From contig DATKQT010000031.1 of the NCBI GenBank assembly GCA_035532535.1, forward strand, positions 1-64,000: a stretch of DNA of 64,000 nt, written 5' to 3'. Positions 8,087 through 19,085 of this stretch are shown here, piece after piece. A program made the position numbers and the translations under genes. This DNA is from Palsa-739 sp035532535 (lineage in GTDB: Bacteria > Actinomycetota > Thermoleophilia > Gaiellales > Gaiellaceae). Under the pieces are notes generated by a model. The model ran no database searches. It worked only from the letters and a program-made list of their open reading frames with translations, and was not told the DNA's origin. Within the stretch, counting starts at the first letter, position 1. The number at the start of each line of letters is the position of its first letter.

Positions 8087-8845
8087 TCAGGTTACCGCCT
8101 CTGAGGCAGCAGGTTGGCGGCGCTCGAAGAGCACGGAAAGCCAGATCGAGCCTTCGAACAGGATCCACATCGGCAGCAGCTCGAGAAAGGTGGTTACGAG
8201 GTCCGGGCCGGGGAGGGCGAGCGCGATTGCCGCCGTGACCAGGTAGCCGAGACGCCGGTTCTTCCGCAGCGATCGCGAGCTAAGAACGCCGAGGGAGACG
8301 AGTCCGAGCACAACGAGCGGCAGTTGAAAGATGACGACGACCCCGAGGAGGATCGTGACGACGAACGAGTAGTACGTGCTCGCCTTGATCAGGTGGAGGA
8401 AATGCCGGCTGTCGTAGTTGGTGAGGAAGTGGATCGCACGCGGGAGCAAGATCCAGTAGCCGAAGGCGAGTCCGGCGGCGGCGAGAGCGGCCGCGAATGC
8501 GACGAGCACAAGCATCTTTCGCTCCGACGACGACTGGAAAGCCGGCGCAAAGAAGGCCCAAACCTGCCAAAGGATCACCGGAGACGAAATCGCGAGGCCC
8601 GCGTAAAGGCTGACCGTGATGGAGACGGTGAACGGCTCGGCCACTCCGGTGGCGAGAAGCTGCCTGTGGCCCGGTGGCAGGGGCCGGTTTAGCAGATCAA
8701 GGATCCGTGAGTGGAACACGAAGGCCGCGATCGACCCGACGGCGAGGCTGCCGATGATGACGAAGATGCGCTGGCGCAGCTCTTCGAGATGCTCGCCAAG
8801 CGTCGCCTCCTCGCCGTGGCCAAGGCGGCGCGGCAGCCGGCTCAT
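8087..8845 (-). CDS. tatC: Sec-independent translocase subunit TatC
   Basis: TatC is the six-helix receptor of the twin-arginine pathway, which exports folded proteins. This 252-residue protein has the conserved N-terminal TLGEHLEELRQRIF motif and a periplasmic first loop, followed by helices ending near residue 235. The FAPAFQSSSERK stretch and the FQLPLVVLGLVSLGVL helix are typical. It is 6 bp downstream of tatA on the same strand, forming the tat operon with the TPR gene behind it. Confidence 0.95.
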   Translation of the reverse strand: MSRLPRRLGHGEEATLGEHLEELRQRIFVIIGSLAVGSIAAFVFHSRILDLLNRPLPPGHRQLLATGVAEPFTVSITVSLYAGLAISSPVILWQVWAFFAPAFQSSSERKMLVLVAFAAALAAAGLAFGYWILLPRAIHFLTNYDSRHFLHLIKASTYYSFVVTILLGVVVIFQLPLVVLGLVSLGVLSSRSLRKNRRLGYLVTAAIALALPGPDLVTTFLELLPMWILFEGSIWLSVLFERRQPAASEAVT

Positions 8846-8851
8846 TGCCTG

Positions 8852-9076
8852 CTAGACGGTCTCGCGCTCGGTCGGCTGAGAGACGGGAGCCGTCGTCTCG
8901 GGCGGAGCGAGCTGCTGCGGCGGCTCGGGCGGCGTGTTGCCCGAGATCGAATCCTTGAACTCACGCATGCCCGTCCCCAGTGAACGCCCGATCTCCGGTA
9001 GCCGCTTGCCGCCGAAGAGGAGCAGTGCGATCAGCAAGAGAATCCCGATGTGCAGCGGATTGGAGACGTATCCCAC
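8852..9076 (-). CDS. tatA: Sec-independent translocase subunit TatA/E
   Basis: The GTG at 9076 gives 74 residues, the usual TatA size. A short N-terminus leads into one membrane helix (about 8-22, LHIGILLLIALLLFGGKRLP) with the characteristic FG and RLPEIGRSLG hinge, then an amphipathic helix and a Pro/Thr-rich acidic tail. TatA oligomers form the transport path. No ATG is available near the helix in this frame, so the GTG is the best start. Confidence 0.92.
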   Translation of the reverse strand: MGYVSNPLHIGILLLIALLLFGGKRLPEIGRSLGTGMREFKDSISGNTPPEPPQQLAPPETTAPVSQPTERETV

Positions 9077-9149
9077 ATCGAGAGGGTAGCGCGTTTCCCT
9101 GCGCGTGGTGAGGGGCTGCAGGATCCGCTGAGCCGCCGGCTGTGCGGGG

Positions 9150-9177
9150 TTGCCGGTCGATAGGCGTCGGCTAGACT
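9150..9177 (+). promoter_or_regulatory. Probable suf operon promoter
   Basis: TTGCCG (9150-9155) and TAGACT (9172-9177) are separated by 16 bp, a reasonable housekeeping sigma pair. Transcription would begin near 9184, about 54 nt before the sufC start. Confidence 0.5.
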
Positions 9178-9193
9178 GAAGGCGGTGGTTTGT

Positions 9194-9215
9194 GCGGGGC
9201 AGAAGCCCCGCTTTT
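9194..9215 (+). terminator. Intrinsic-terminator-like hairpin in the sufC leader
   Basis: A 7-bp all-GC stem (9194-9200 with 9205-9211), an AGAA loop and a run of four T lie between the predicted promoter and the sufC ribosome binding site (AGAGGA, 9224-9229). It could attenuate transcription of the suf operon or simply stabilise the 5' end of the message. Confidence 0.5.
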
Positions 9216-9237
9216 CCTGGAAAAGAGGACGCACTTC

Positions 9238-10001
<764 letters not shown>

Positions 10002-10002
<1 letters not shown>

Positions 10003-11420
10003 TGGCTCAGACCGAGACCGAGATCGTCCAGGGGATCGGCTCCGACTACGCGATCAAGTACGGCTTCTCCGTCACCGAGGACTACTTCTACAAGTCGGGG
10101 CGCGGGTTGTCGCACGAGCTCGTCGATGCGATCTCCTCGCACAAGAACGAGCCGGACTGGATGCGCAAGTTCCGGCACCGCAGCCTTGATTACTTCTATG
10201 CGCGCCCGATCCCGCAGTGGGGCGGCAACCTGAACGACATCGACTTCGACAACATCTTCTACTACATCAAGCCGACCGAGAAGCAGGCGAACTCCTGGGA
10301 GGACCTGCCGGCCGACATCAAGGACACGTGGGACAAGCTCGGCATCCCCGAGGCGGAGAAGAAGTACCTCGCCGGGGTCGGTGCCCAGTACGAGTCCGAG
10401 GTCGTCTACCACAAGCTCCAGGAGAACCTGACGAAGCAGGGCGTCCTCTTCCTCGACATGGACTCCGGGCTGCGCGAGCACGAGGATCTCGTCAAGCAGT
10501 ACTTCGGGACGATCATCCCGCAGAACGACAACAAGTTCGCGGCGCTCAACTCGGCCGTGTGGTCGGGCGGCTCGTTCATCTACGTGCCGCCGGGCGTGCA
10601 CATCGAGATGCCGCTGCAGGCGTACTTCCGCATCAACGCCGAGAACATGGGCCAGTTCGAGCGGACGCTGATCCTCGTCGACGAGGGTGCATACGTGCAC
10701 TACGTCGAAGGCTGCACGGCGCCGATCTACTCGACCGACTCGCTACACAGCGCGGTCGTCGAGATCATCGTCAAGGACGGCGGCCGCTGCCGCTACACGA
10801 CGATCCAGAACTGGTCGAACAACGTCTACAACCTCGTCACGAAGCGTGCGGTCGCCTACAAGGACGCGACCATGGAGTGGGTGGACGGGAACCTCGGCTC
10901 GAAGCTGACGATGAAGTACCCGGCGATCTGGCTCATGGGCGAGCGAGCGCACGGCGAGGTGCTGTCGATCGCGTTCGCCGGCAAGGGCCAGCACCAGGAC
11001 GCGGGCGGCAAAGCAGTGCACGTCGCACCGCACACGACGTCGGTGATCACGTCCAAGTCCATCTCGAAGAACGGCGGCCGCGCCGGCTATCGCGGCCTGC
11101 TCGAGGTGGCGAAGGGCGCGACCGGCTCGAAATCGAAGGTCGTCTGCGACGCGCTCATCCTCGACGAGGAGTCGCGCTCCGACACCTACCCGTACATCAA
11201 GATCGAGGAGAACGAGGTCGACATCGGCCACGAGGCCACGGTGTCGAAGATCGGCGACGAGCAGCTCTTCTATCTCATGTCGCGCGGGCTCTCCGAGGCG
11301 GAGGCGAGCGCGATGATCGTGTCGGGCTTCGTCGAGCCGATCACGAAGGAGCTCCCGCTCGAGTACGCCGTCGAGATGAACCGGCTGATCCAGCTCCAGA
11401 TGGAGGGCTCGGTCGGTTGA
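10002..11420 (+). CDS. sufB: Fe-S assembly scaffold protein SufB
   Basis: SufB is the main scaffold on which Fe-S clusters are built, in complex with SufC and SufD. The 472-residue length is normal for the family. The right-handed beta-helix core carries the conserved CTAPIYSTDSLHSAVVEI segment, whose Cys is the expected sulfur acceptor, and the C-terminal GDEQLFYLMSRGLSEAEA segment that binds SufC. The ATG overlaps the sufC stop, and the gene ends in a TTGA overlap with the VOC gene. Confidence 0.97.
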
Positions 11421-11779
11421 ACGTCGAACGCACCGATTTCATTTCGGTGCCGGTCACGGATGTGGAGCGGGCGGAGCGGTTCTACGGAGACACGCTGGGC
11501 CTGCCGAAGATCTCGACGCGCGGCTTCCCCGAGTACCAGCTGGGCGAGAACGTCAGCGTGTACCTCATCCGCATGGAGGACGTCGGCTCGGCGTTCGCCG
11601 GACCGCACACGGCCCACGTCGCGCTGCGCGTGCCAGACGTCGCAGCGACACGCGCCGAGCTCGAAGGAAAGGGCGTCGAGTTCGAGGGCGACATCCTCGA
11701 TACGAGCGTGTGCCACATGGCGTTCTTCAAGGATCCGGACGGCAACCAGTTCATGCTCCACCGCAGGTACGCGCCGTGA
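11417..11779 (+). CDS. VOC/glyoxalase-family protein inside the suf operon
   Basis: The TTG at 11417 overlaps the sufB stop and gives 120 residues, a single VOC domain: DFISVPVTDVERAERFY at the N-terminus, a THVALRVPDV strand in the middle and FFKDPDGNQFMLHRRY at the end. VOC proteins bind a divalent metal and catalyse lyase, isomerase or dioxygenase chemistry; the substrate here is unknown. Its stop overlaps the sufD start (GTGA), so it is translated as part of the suf message. Its presence between sufB and sufD is unusual. Confidence 0.88.
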   Translation: MNVERTDFISVPVTDVERAERFYGDTLGLPKISTRGFPEYQLGENVSVYLIRMEDVGSAFAGPHTAHVALRVPDVAATRAELEGKGVEFEGDILDTSVCHMAFFKDPDGNQFMLHRRYAP

Positions 11780-12927
11780 CGAGGGACGCCGCCGCCGAGG
11801 CGTACCGCGCGCTGCCGCTCCCGGACACCACCGAGGAGCACTGGCGCTTCACCGATCTGGCGGGCTTCGATCCGGACGCGTTCGCAGGAGCGGCCTCAGC
11901 CGAGATCGAGACGCTGCTCGACCTCGATGTCGCCGGCTACGCGACGGTGACCGCGGACGGCATCGACATCGCAAAGACGCCGGAGGGCGTGACGTTCGCG
12001 CCGCTGCCGGAGGAGTACGAGCGGCTGTACTCGCTCGTCGGCTGGGACGAGAAGTTCGCGGCCCACAACGCGGCCATGTGGAAGAACGGTCTGCTCGTGA
12101 TCGTTCCGAAGGGCGTCATCCTCGAGAAGCCGTTGTACGTGCGCATCGCCGCCACCGGGCAGACATTCTGGCGTCTCGTCGTCGTCGCCGAGGAGGGCGC
12201 GCGCGCGTCCCTCATCGAGGAGTACGCGTCGCCGGCTGCCGACACCGAGGCCTACTCGAACGCGGTCACCGAGCTCTTCGTCGAGCCGAACGCGAAGCTC
12301 GAGTACGTCTCTCTGCAGAACCTCTCGCGCGAGACGTGGCACTTCGCGTCGCACCACGCGCGCGTCGAGCGCGACGCCGAGCTCGACTGGGTCGCCGGAG
12401 GCTTCGGCTCGAAGAAGGGCAAGACGCGGATCCAGAACGACCTCAACGGGCCGGGTGCCACCTCGCGCGTCACCGGCGCCTACTTCGCCGACGGCACTCA
12501 GCACCTCGACTACGACACCTTCCAGGAGCACATCGCTCCGAACTGCACGTCCGATTTCGCGTTCAAGGGCGCGTTGCGCGACCACGCGACCGCTGTGTGG
12601 CGCGGAATGATCCGCGTCGAGAAGAACGCGCAGAAGACGAACGCGTATCAGGAATGCCGGAACCTCATGCTGAGCCCCACCACGCATGCGGTGCCGATCC
12701 CGGGGCTCGAGATCCTCGCCAACGACGTCCGCTGCACGCACGGCGCCACCGTCGGCCGGGTCGACCGCGAGCAGCTCTTCTACCTCATGGCGCGCGGCCT
12801 GCCTCGCCCCGAAGCCGAGCGCCTCATCGTGCGCGGCTTCTTCCAGGACGTGCTCGACCGCATCGAGCTCGAGCCCGTCCGCGAAGCCGTGACGGCCGCG
12901 CTCGAAGCCCGCATCCCGCAGGGCTAG
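11776..12927 (+). CDS. sufD: Fe-S assembly protein SufD
   Basis: SufD pairs with SufB in the SufBC2D complex and helps iron entry. The GTG at 11776 overlaps the VOC stop and gives 383 residues. The N-terminal RALPLPDTTEEHWRFTDL segment, the beta-helix core with FAFKGALRDHATAVWRGMI, and the C-terminal VGRVDREQLFYLMARGLP SufC-binding segment are typical. A start at 11710 would overlap the VOC gene by 70 bases and is unlikely. Confidence 0.95.
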   Translation: MTRDAAAEAYRALPLPDTTEEHWRFTDLAGFDPDAFAGAASAEIETLLDLDVAGYATVTADGIDIAKTPEGVTFAPLPEEYERLYSLVGWDEKFAAHNAAMWKNGLLVIVPKGVILEKPLYVRIAATGQTFWRLVVVAEEGARASLIEEYASPAADTEAYSNAVTELFVEPNAKLEYVSLQNLSRETWHFASHHARVERDAELDWVAGGFGSKKGKTRIQNDLNGPGATSRVTGAYFADGTQHLDYDTFQEHIAPNCTSDFAFKGALRDHATAVWRGMIRVEKNAQKTNAYQECRNLMLSPTTHAVPIPGLEILANDVRCTHGATVGRVDREQLFYLMARGLPRPEAERLIVRGFFQDVLDRIELEPVREAVTAALEARIPQG

Positions 12928-12983
12928 GCCGCCGCCTTACATCTGCCCGTATCCGGCGCTGGTACCGTCCGCGGCGCATCGTG

Positions 12984-13601
12984 ATGCGTCGCCCAGAACG
13001 GCTCATGCTGATGCTGTCGCTCGCGGCTCTCGCCGCGTGCGCCGGCGCGCTCGCGGCCCGGGCCGCGCCGAGGCATGTCTCGCCGGGGACGTGGTGCGGC
13101 GGGCCGGCGTGGCGGCTGATGAACCTGAGCGACGCGGAGCGCGCCAAGGTGCACCTCGACCGGACCGAGACGACGATCCCTGAGATCGCGAAGTTGCGGT
13201 CGCCGCAGCTGATCGGAACGAGACGGACGACGAGCTTCCAGCTCAACACGTGGCGGCTCCACGTCGTCGTCGACCGCTACCGCATCGCCTCGAACGGCGA
13301 GATCGTCCTCATCCTCTACGACATCCCGAGCGGCATGTACATGGACGCGTACCTGCCGAACCCGCACTGCCTCGGGCCGCGGTCGCGGGACCGCACGGGC
13401 ATGATCGCCGCGCGGCGCGCGTTCACCGACCATTGCCCCCACGCGACCGCGCAATGGCAGCTCCTCGGCGCGAGCGTCGACATCTCCGGCGCGGGCTTCT
13501 GGAACAGCGTCCGCACGACGCGCGGCGCGCTGCCGAACGGCGCCGAGCTCCGGCCCCTCACGAACCTGTCGCTCGTCGCAGGCTGCGGCGTCGGGAGCTG
13601 A
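12984..13601 (+). CDS. Secreted protein of unknown function
   Basis: The ATG at 12984 (a GTG one codon upstream is possible) gives 205 residues starting with a signal peptide (about 1-28, LMLMLSLAALAACAGALAAR). The mature part contains HVSPGTWCGGPAWRL, MNLSDAERAKVHL, and a late LLGASVDISGAGFWN segment. I recall similar proteins from actinobacteria with an N-terminal sSDxxR/KV-type segment and a C-terminal GVGFWD motif, but know no function. There are Cys residues near both ends that could form disulfides. It lies just upstream of, and perhaps in one transcript with, the histidine kinase gene. Confidence 0.7.
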   Translation: MRRPERLMLMLSLAALAACAGALAARAAPRHVSPGTWCGGPAWRLMNLSDAERAKVHLDRTETTIPEIAKLRSPQLIGTRRTTSFQLNTWRLHVVVDRYRIASNGEIVLILYDIPSGMYMDAYLPNPHCLGPRSRDRTGMIAARRAFTDHCPHATAQWQLLGASVDISGAGFWNSVRTTRGALPNGAELRPLTNLSLVAGCGVGS

Positions 13602-13605
13602 GCGC

Positions 13606-15345
13606 GTGCGCTGGCGGATCGGCAAGGAGCTCGAGCGCGCGATCGCCGCGAAGCGCCGCGTCCAGATCGCCCTGGCCGTCCTCATCCTGCTCCTCGGCGC
13701 GCTGCTCGCGACCGGCGTGTACAGCACCGTCGCGCTCTACCGCTCCGCGGAGGACCGGTACATCCACACGTTGTTCCCGTTGCGGACGCACTCCCAGGAT
13801 CTCATCCTCCAGATGGTCAACGAAGAGACCGGTGTGCGCGGCTACATGCTCACCTCCGAGCGACGCACGCTGCAGCCGTACTTCCTCGGGCGAAAGAACG
13901 TCCTCACCGACCTGGCGAAGCTCTCGCAGCTCACTGCATCGCGACCCGACTTGCAGGCGGAACTGAAGCCGATCCGCTCCGATGTCGTGGCCCTCGACGG
14001 CTACTTCGACCGGCAGATCACGTTCGTCGCGGACGGGACGCTCGGGCAGCAACGGGCGCGGACGGACGTGCTCGGCGGCCAACGCCTCTTCAATCGATTC
14101 CGCGTCAACTCGCAATCACTGGCGGCGTCGATCACGGCATTCGTCGACCAGACGCGCAGCGACGAGCGGCGGACGCTCACACGCGCGATCGGCCTCCTGG
14201 CGGCGAGCGGCCTGTTCGCTCTCGGGATTGCGATCTTCCTCCTGCGACGCGTGCCGGAGCGGCTTCGCAGCCTCTACTCCGACGAGGAGCAGGCGCGTAT
14301 CCGCGCAGAGCACGGCGCGAACGCCTCCCGTGCGCTGGCGCACGTCTCAGACGCGGTGGTGATGCTCGACGACGGCTCGCGCGTGCTCTCGTGGAACAAC
14401 GCGGCCGAGGAACTGTTCTCCGTCCCCGCGGCGGCTGCGCTCGGTCGGCCGGCGGGCAGCATCTTCCCCGAGTTCGGGATCCTCATCGAGCGGTCGGGCG
14501 GCGAGCTCACGCCGGTGCGCATCGGCGGCGAAGAGCGCTGGCTGGCGATCTCGCGCAGCCGTTTCGACGGAGGCCGTGTTGTCACGCTGCGCGACGCCAC
14601 CGCCGAGCACGTGCTCGAGCGCGCCCGCGCCGACTTCGTCACCACCGCCTCGCACGAGCTGCGCACGCCGCTGACCGCGGTGTACGGCAGCATCCGCACG
14701 CTGATCGACCGCGAGGACGAGCTGTCCGAGCCGGTTCGCAAGCGTCTGCTGAAGATGATCGAGCAGGAGTCCGAGCATCTCGCCCAGATCGTCGACCAGC
14801 TCCTCGTCACGGCGCAGATCGACCGCGGGCGGCTGCGGTTGGAAGAGCGTGACTGCAACGTGCCAGAGCTCTGCGCCTCGGTGCTCGAAGCAGCCGACAC
14901 CCGCAAGCCGGAGTCGATCCGGCTCGAGCTCGTCGCCCCGCCGACGACGCGCCCGCTGCGCTGCGACCCGCCACGCCTCAAGCAGGTGCTCGTCAACCTC
15001 GTCGAGAACGCGATCAAGTACTCGCCCGAGGGAGGGCGCATCGAGGTCCGCATCGCGGACACGCCCGACCGCCTCCGCATCGACGTGCAGGACGAGGGCC
15101 TCGGAATACCGCCCTCCGAGCAGGCCCGCATCTTCGAGAAGTTCTATCGCCTCGACGCAGAGATGACCCGCGGCGTCGGAGGCTCCGGCCTCGGGCTCTA
15201 CATCTCGCGCGAGATCGTCGAGCAGATGGGCGGACTGCTCTCGGTCCGCTCTCGCCGCGGCGCCGGATCGACGTTCACGGTGACGCTGCCGCGGGTGCTC
15301 AGCGGCGCTCAGCCGCGAGCCGAACGCCAGACACAACCCGCGTGA
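13606..15345 (+). CDS. CHASE3/PAS sensor histidine kinase
   Basis: This 579-residue kinase has one helix at about 20-42, an extracytoplasmic CHASE3 sensor (QMVNEETGVRGYMLTSE at about 65-85), a second helix at about 195-215, and a PAS-like domain (HVSDAVVMLDDGSRVLSWNN). HisKA follows, with the phospho-accepting His in TTASHELRTPLTAVYG. The ATPase domain has its N box (NLVENAIKYSPEGG), G1 (DEGLGIP) and G2 (GGSGLGLYIS). No response regulator is adjacent, so it is an orphan kinase. The start is a GTG four bases after the previous stop. What it senses is unknown. Confidence 0.92.
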   Translation: MRWRIGKELERAIAAKRRVQIALAVLILLLGALLATGVYSTVALYRSAEDRYIHTLFPLRTHSQDLILQMVNEETGVRGYMLTSERRTLQPYFLGRKNVLTDLAKLSQLTASRPDLQAELKPIRSDVVALDGYFDRQITFVADGTLGQQRARTDVLGGQRLFNRFRVNSQSLAASITAFVDQTRSDERRTLTRAIGLLAASGLFALGIAIFLLRRVPERLRSLYSDEEQARIRAEHGANASRALAHVSDAVVMLDDGSRVLSWNNAAEELFSVPAAAALGRPAGSIFPEFGILIERSGGELTPVRIGGEERWLAISRSRFDGGRVVTLRDATAEHVLERARADFVTTASHELRTPLTAVYGSIRTLIDREDELSEPVRKRLLKMIEQESEHLAQIVDQLLVTAQIDRGRLRLEERDCNVPELCASVLEAADTRKPESIRLELVAPPTTRPLRCDPPRLKQVLVNLVENAIKYSPEGGRIEVRIADTPDRLRIDVQDEGLGIPPSEQARIFEKFYRLDAEMTRGVGGSGLGLYISREIVEQMGGLLSVRSRRGAGSTFTVTLPRVLSGAQPRAERQTQPA

Positions 15346-15357
15346 CGCCGCCGCTCG

Positions 15358-17028
<1,671 letters not shown>

Positions 17029-17087
17029 GCAGCCAAAGGTAACAGCGCGCTGACGAACTGCTTACGGATGGCTCGTACGCTGACGAC

Positions 17088-17972
17088 GTGCTCGGAGCCG
17101 CCGCCGCGCTCATCCTCGGCCTCTGGTGGCCCGTCGCCGCTCCCAACGGTGCCCACATCGCGTTCACGAAGGTCTACGACCAGCACATGGCGCTCTACGT
17201 CCTCGACGCGCGGACGCATCGGGCCGTCCGCGTCGGGACGAGCGCAGGCCAGCTATCGCCGACGTGGTCGCCGAATGGCACCGAACTCGCCTATGCATCG
17301 GGTGGCGTCCTGTACGTCGTCAACGCCGACGGTCGCGCCAAGCACCGCTACCTCGCACCGACGAAGTCGTTCGCGCCGGCATGGCGGCCGGGAGGCAGGC
17401 AGCTTGCATATCTGACGACGCGCGGCGCGCAGAACACGGATCTCTGGGTCGGGCGCGCCCTCTGGGCACGGAACGCGATCGGACGTCCCGCTTGGAGCCC
17501 CGACGGCTCGATGCTCGCCTTCCAGCGCGACGACGGCGTCTACGTCGCTACAGGTCCCGGGGCGGAGCGACGAGTGGCCCCGATCGCGAATCCCGGGCAG
17601 CCCGTCTGGTCGCCGAACGGGAAGTGGATCGCCTACACGGCCGGGCGCGAGCTCTTGGTCGTCGCCGCCGACGGCGCCGCGCCGCCGCGGCGACTCGCGT
17701 CGAACCTCCGGAATCCGGGCACGCCGGGCTGGTCGCCGAACAGCCTCGAGGTCGCCGTCTCGCGGGCCGGCGGCGTGTGGGTGGCGGGCCTCGAGGGCAG
17801 CGGGCATCCGGTCGACCAGCGCGCGCGGGTCTTCGGCGTCGGCACGTCCTGGGACGGCGACGACCTCCTCATCTCCGCGTCGGCGGCGCGCTGCTCCCTG
17901 CGGACGACGATCGTGCTCGTCCGGGCGAACGGAACGGCGAGCGCGCTCACGGGGAGCTGCGGGGCGGCGTAG
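17088..17972 (+). CDS. Exported PD40/TolB-like beta-propeller protein
   Basis: The 294-residue protein has a short hydrophobic N-terminus (AAAALILGLWWPVAA) that may act as a signal peptide. At least five PD40 repeats follow, seen as SPTWSPNGTELAYAS, APAWRPGGRQLAYLT, RPAWSPDGSMLAFQR, QPVWSPNGKWIAYTA and TPGWSPNSLEVAVSR. This is the TolB/DPP-type propeller, but no peptidase domain is attached. A TACGCT box at 17076-17081 lies six bases upstream of the GTG, so the message may be leaderless. Confidence 0.8.
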   Translation: MLGAAAALILGLWWPVAAPNGAHIAFTKVYDQHMALYVLDARTHRAVRVGTSAGQLSPTWSPNGTELAYASGGVLYVVNADGRAKHRYLAPTKSFAPAWRPGGRQLAYLTTRGAQNTDLWVGRALWARNAIGRPAWSPDGSMLAFQRDDGVYVATGPGAERRVAPIANPGQPVWSPNGKWIAYTAGRELLVVAADGAAPPRRLASNLRNPGTPGWSPNSLEVAVSRAGGVWVAGLEGSGHPVDQRARVFGVGTSWDGDDLLISASAARCSLRTTIVLVRANGTASALTGSCGAA

Positions 17973-17985
17973 TACAGTCGCGCGG

Positions 17986-18627
17986 GTGGCTGGGAGTTGC
18001 TGCGCGCGCGACTACGAGTCGTTCTTCGGACGGCGGCAGGCGGCGCGCGATGCGCGCGGCTTTCGCCGTCACGGGCTGCGCGGCTCCGCGCGCGACCTGG
18101 TGGAGCTGAGCGGCGACGTGCGCGGCGCGAGCGTGCTCGAAGTCGGCGGCGGCATCGGGGCGATCGAGCTCGAGCTGCTCGCCGCGGGCGCCGAGAAGGC
18201 GACGAACGTCGAGCTCTCGGGCGAGTACGAGGACGCCGCCGGCGAGCTGCTCTCCGAGCGCGGGCTGTCAGATCGCGTCGAGCGGCGCATCGGGGATTTC
18301 GTCGCGGAAGCTGGCACGATCGCACCGCACGACGTCGTCGTCATGCACCGCGTCGTGTGCTGCTACCCCGACGTCGACGCGCTCGTCGGGGCGGCGGCAA
18401 AGCGGGCACGCCGCAAGCTCGTGCTCACGTACCCGCAGGAACGGGCGATCGTCCGGGGGGCACTCGGGCTGGTCAACGCGATGTTCAAGCTGCGTCGATC
18501 GACCTTCCGCGTGCATGTCCACTCCACACACCGCATCGAAGCGGCTGCCCGCACGCACGGTCTCACACCCGCGGCGCGACGGAGGCACGGCCTGCTCTGG
18601 GAGTCGGTCGCGTTCTCGAAGAGCTAG
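17986..18627 (+). CDS. Class I SAM-dependent methyltransferase
   Basis: The 213-residue protein has motif I ASVLEVGGGIGAIELEL at about 45-61, an acidic loop ATNVELSGEY and a motif III/IV region DVVVMHRVVCCYPDVD. The overall form resembles the BchM-like small-molecule methyltransferases; the substrate is unknown. TACAGT at 17973-17978 ends seven bases before the GTG, another leaderless-like start directly behind the previous stop codon. The stop lies in a CTAG shared with the convergent lipoprotein gene. Confidence 0.85.
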   Translation: MAGSCCARDYESFFGRRQAARDARGFRRHGLRGSARDLVELSGDVRGASVLEVGGGIGAIELELLAAGAEKATNVELSGEYEDAAGELLSERGLSDRVERRIGDFVAEAGTIAPHDVVVMHRVVCCYPDVDALVGAAAKRARRKLVLTYPQERAIVRGALGLVNAMFKLRRSTFRVHVHSTHRIEAAARTHGLTPAARRRHGLLWESVAFSKS

Positions 18628-19076
18628 TGCAGCGCCGCAAGCGCCTGGTCGAGCTTCGCCTTCTGCGCACCGGTGAAGCCGGACGCGACGACGACGACGT
18701 TGCCCAGCTGCTCGCGCAGGATGTGCTGCGGTCCAGCCCCCCACTCCACGAGAGGCACGGCGGCCAACGCCTGCTGGGCATGCGCGTTCGTGTCGAACAC
18801 CCAGACCACCTCGCCGGTGTGGAAGGTCGTGTTCGAACCGCTCAGCTGCGCCTGGACGTTGAAGCGCATGTCGCTCCGGTTGAGAGCGAGCGGCAGGAAC
18901 GGCACCTGCCCCGTCACGTACTGGTTGCCGGTGACGACGCCCGTGAATGGAAGGCCGGCGTCATAGAATGCCTTCGAGACGTCGAGCACCGAGTGGGACT
19001 GCGCCTTGCCGCCTCCGCCGCCGCAACCGGCACCGACAAGGGCGAGCGACGCGAGGAGGACGACGAGCCGGCGCAC
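18624..19076 (-). CDS. Small lipoprotein of unknown function
   Basis: The 150-residue product begins with a signal peptide ending in LVGAGC followed by five glycines, a form common in actinobacterial lipoproteins even though the residue at -3 is Gly. The rest (residues 30-150) is a compact mixed domain with VVWVFDTNAHAQQALAAV and a C-terminal GFTGAQKAKLDQALAAL helix. I do not recognise a family. It is 9 bp downstream of the double-propeller gene and may belong to the same envelope operon. Confidence 0.7.
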   Translation of the reverse strand: MRRLVVLLASLALVGAGCGGGGGKAQSHSVLDVSKAFYDAGLPFTGVVTGNQYVTGQVPFLPLALNRSDMRFNVQAQLSGSNTTFHTGEVVWVFDTNAHAQQALAAVPLVEWGAGPQHILREQLGNVVVVASGFTGAQKAKLDQALAALH

Positions 19077-19085
19077 GGCGTCAGC

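Noticed and set aside
9141..9199. Direct repeat TGTGCGGGG at 9141 and 9191 near sufC
   Set aside because: The first copy lies upstream of the predicted transcript start, so a role in alternative folding is unlikely; probably chance.
11460..13601. A 713-codon open frame on the plus strand
   Set aside because: Most of it is out of frame with VOC and sufD; only the part from 12984 on, with a signal peptide, looks like a real protein.
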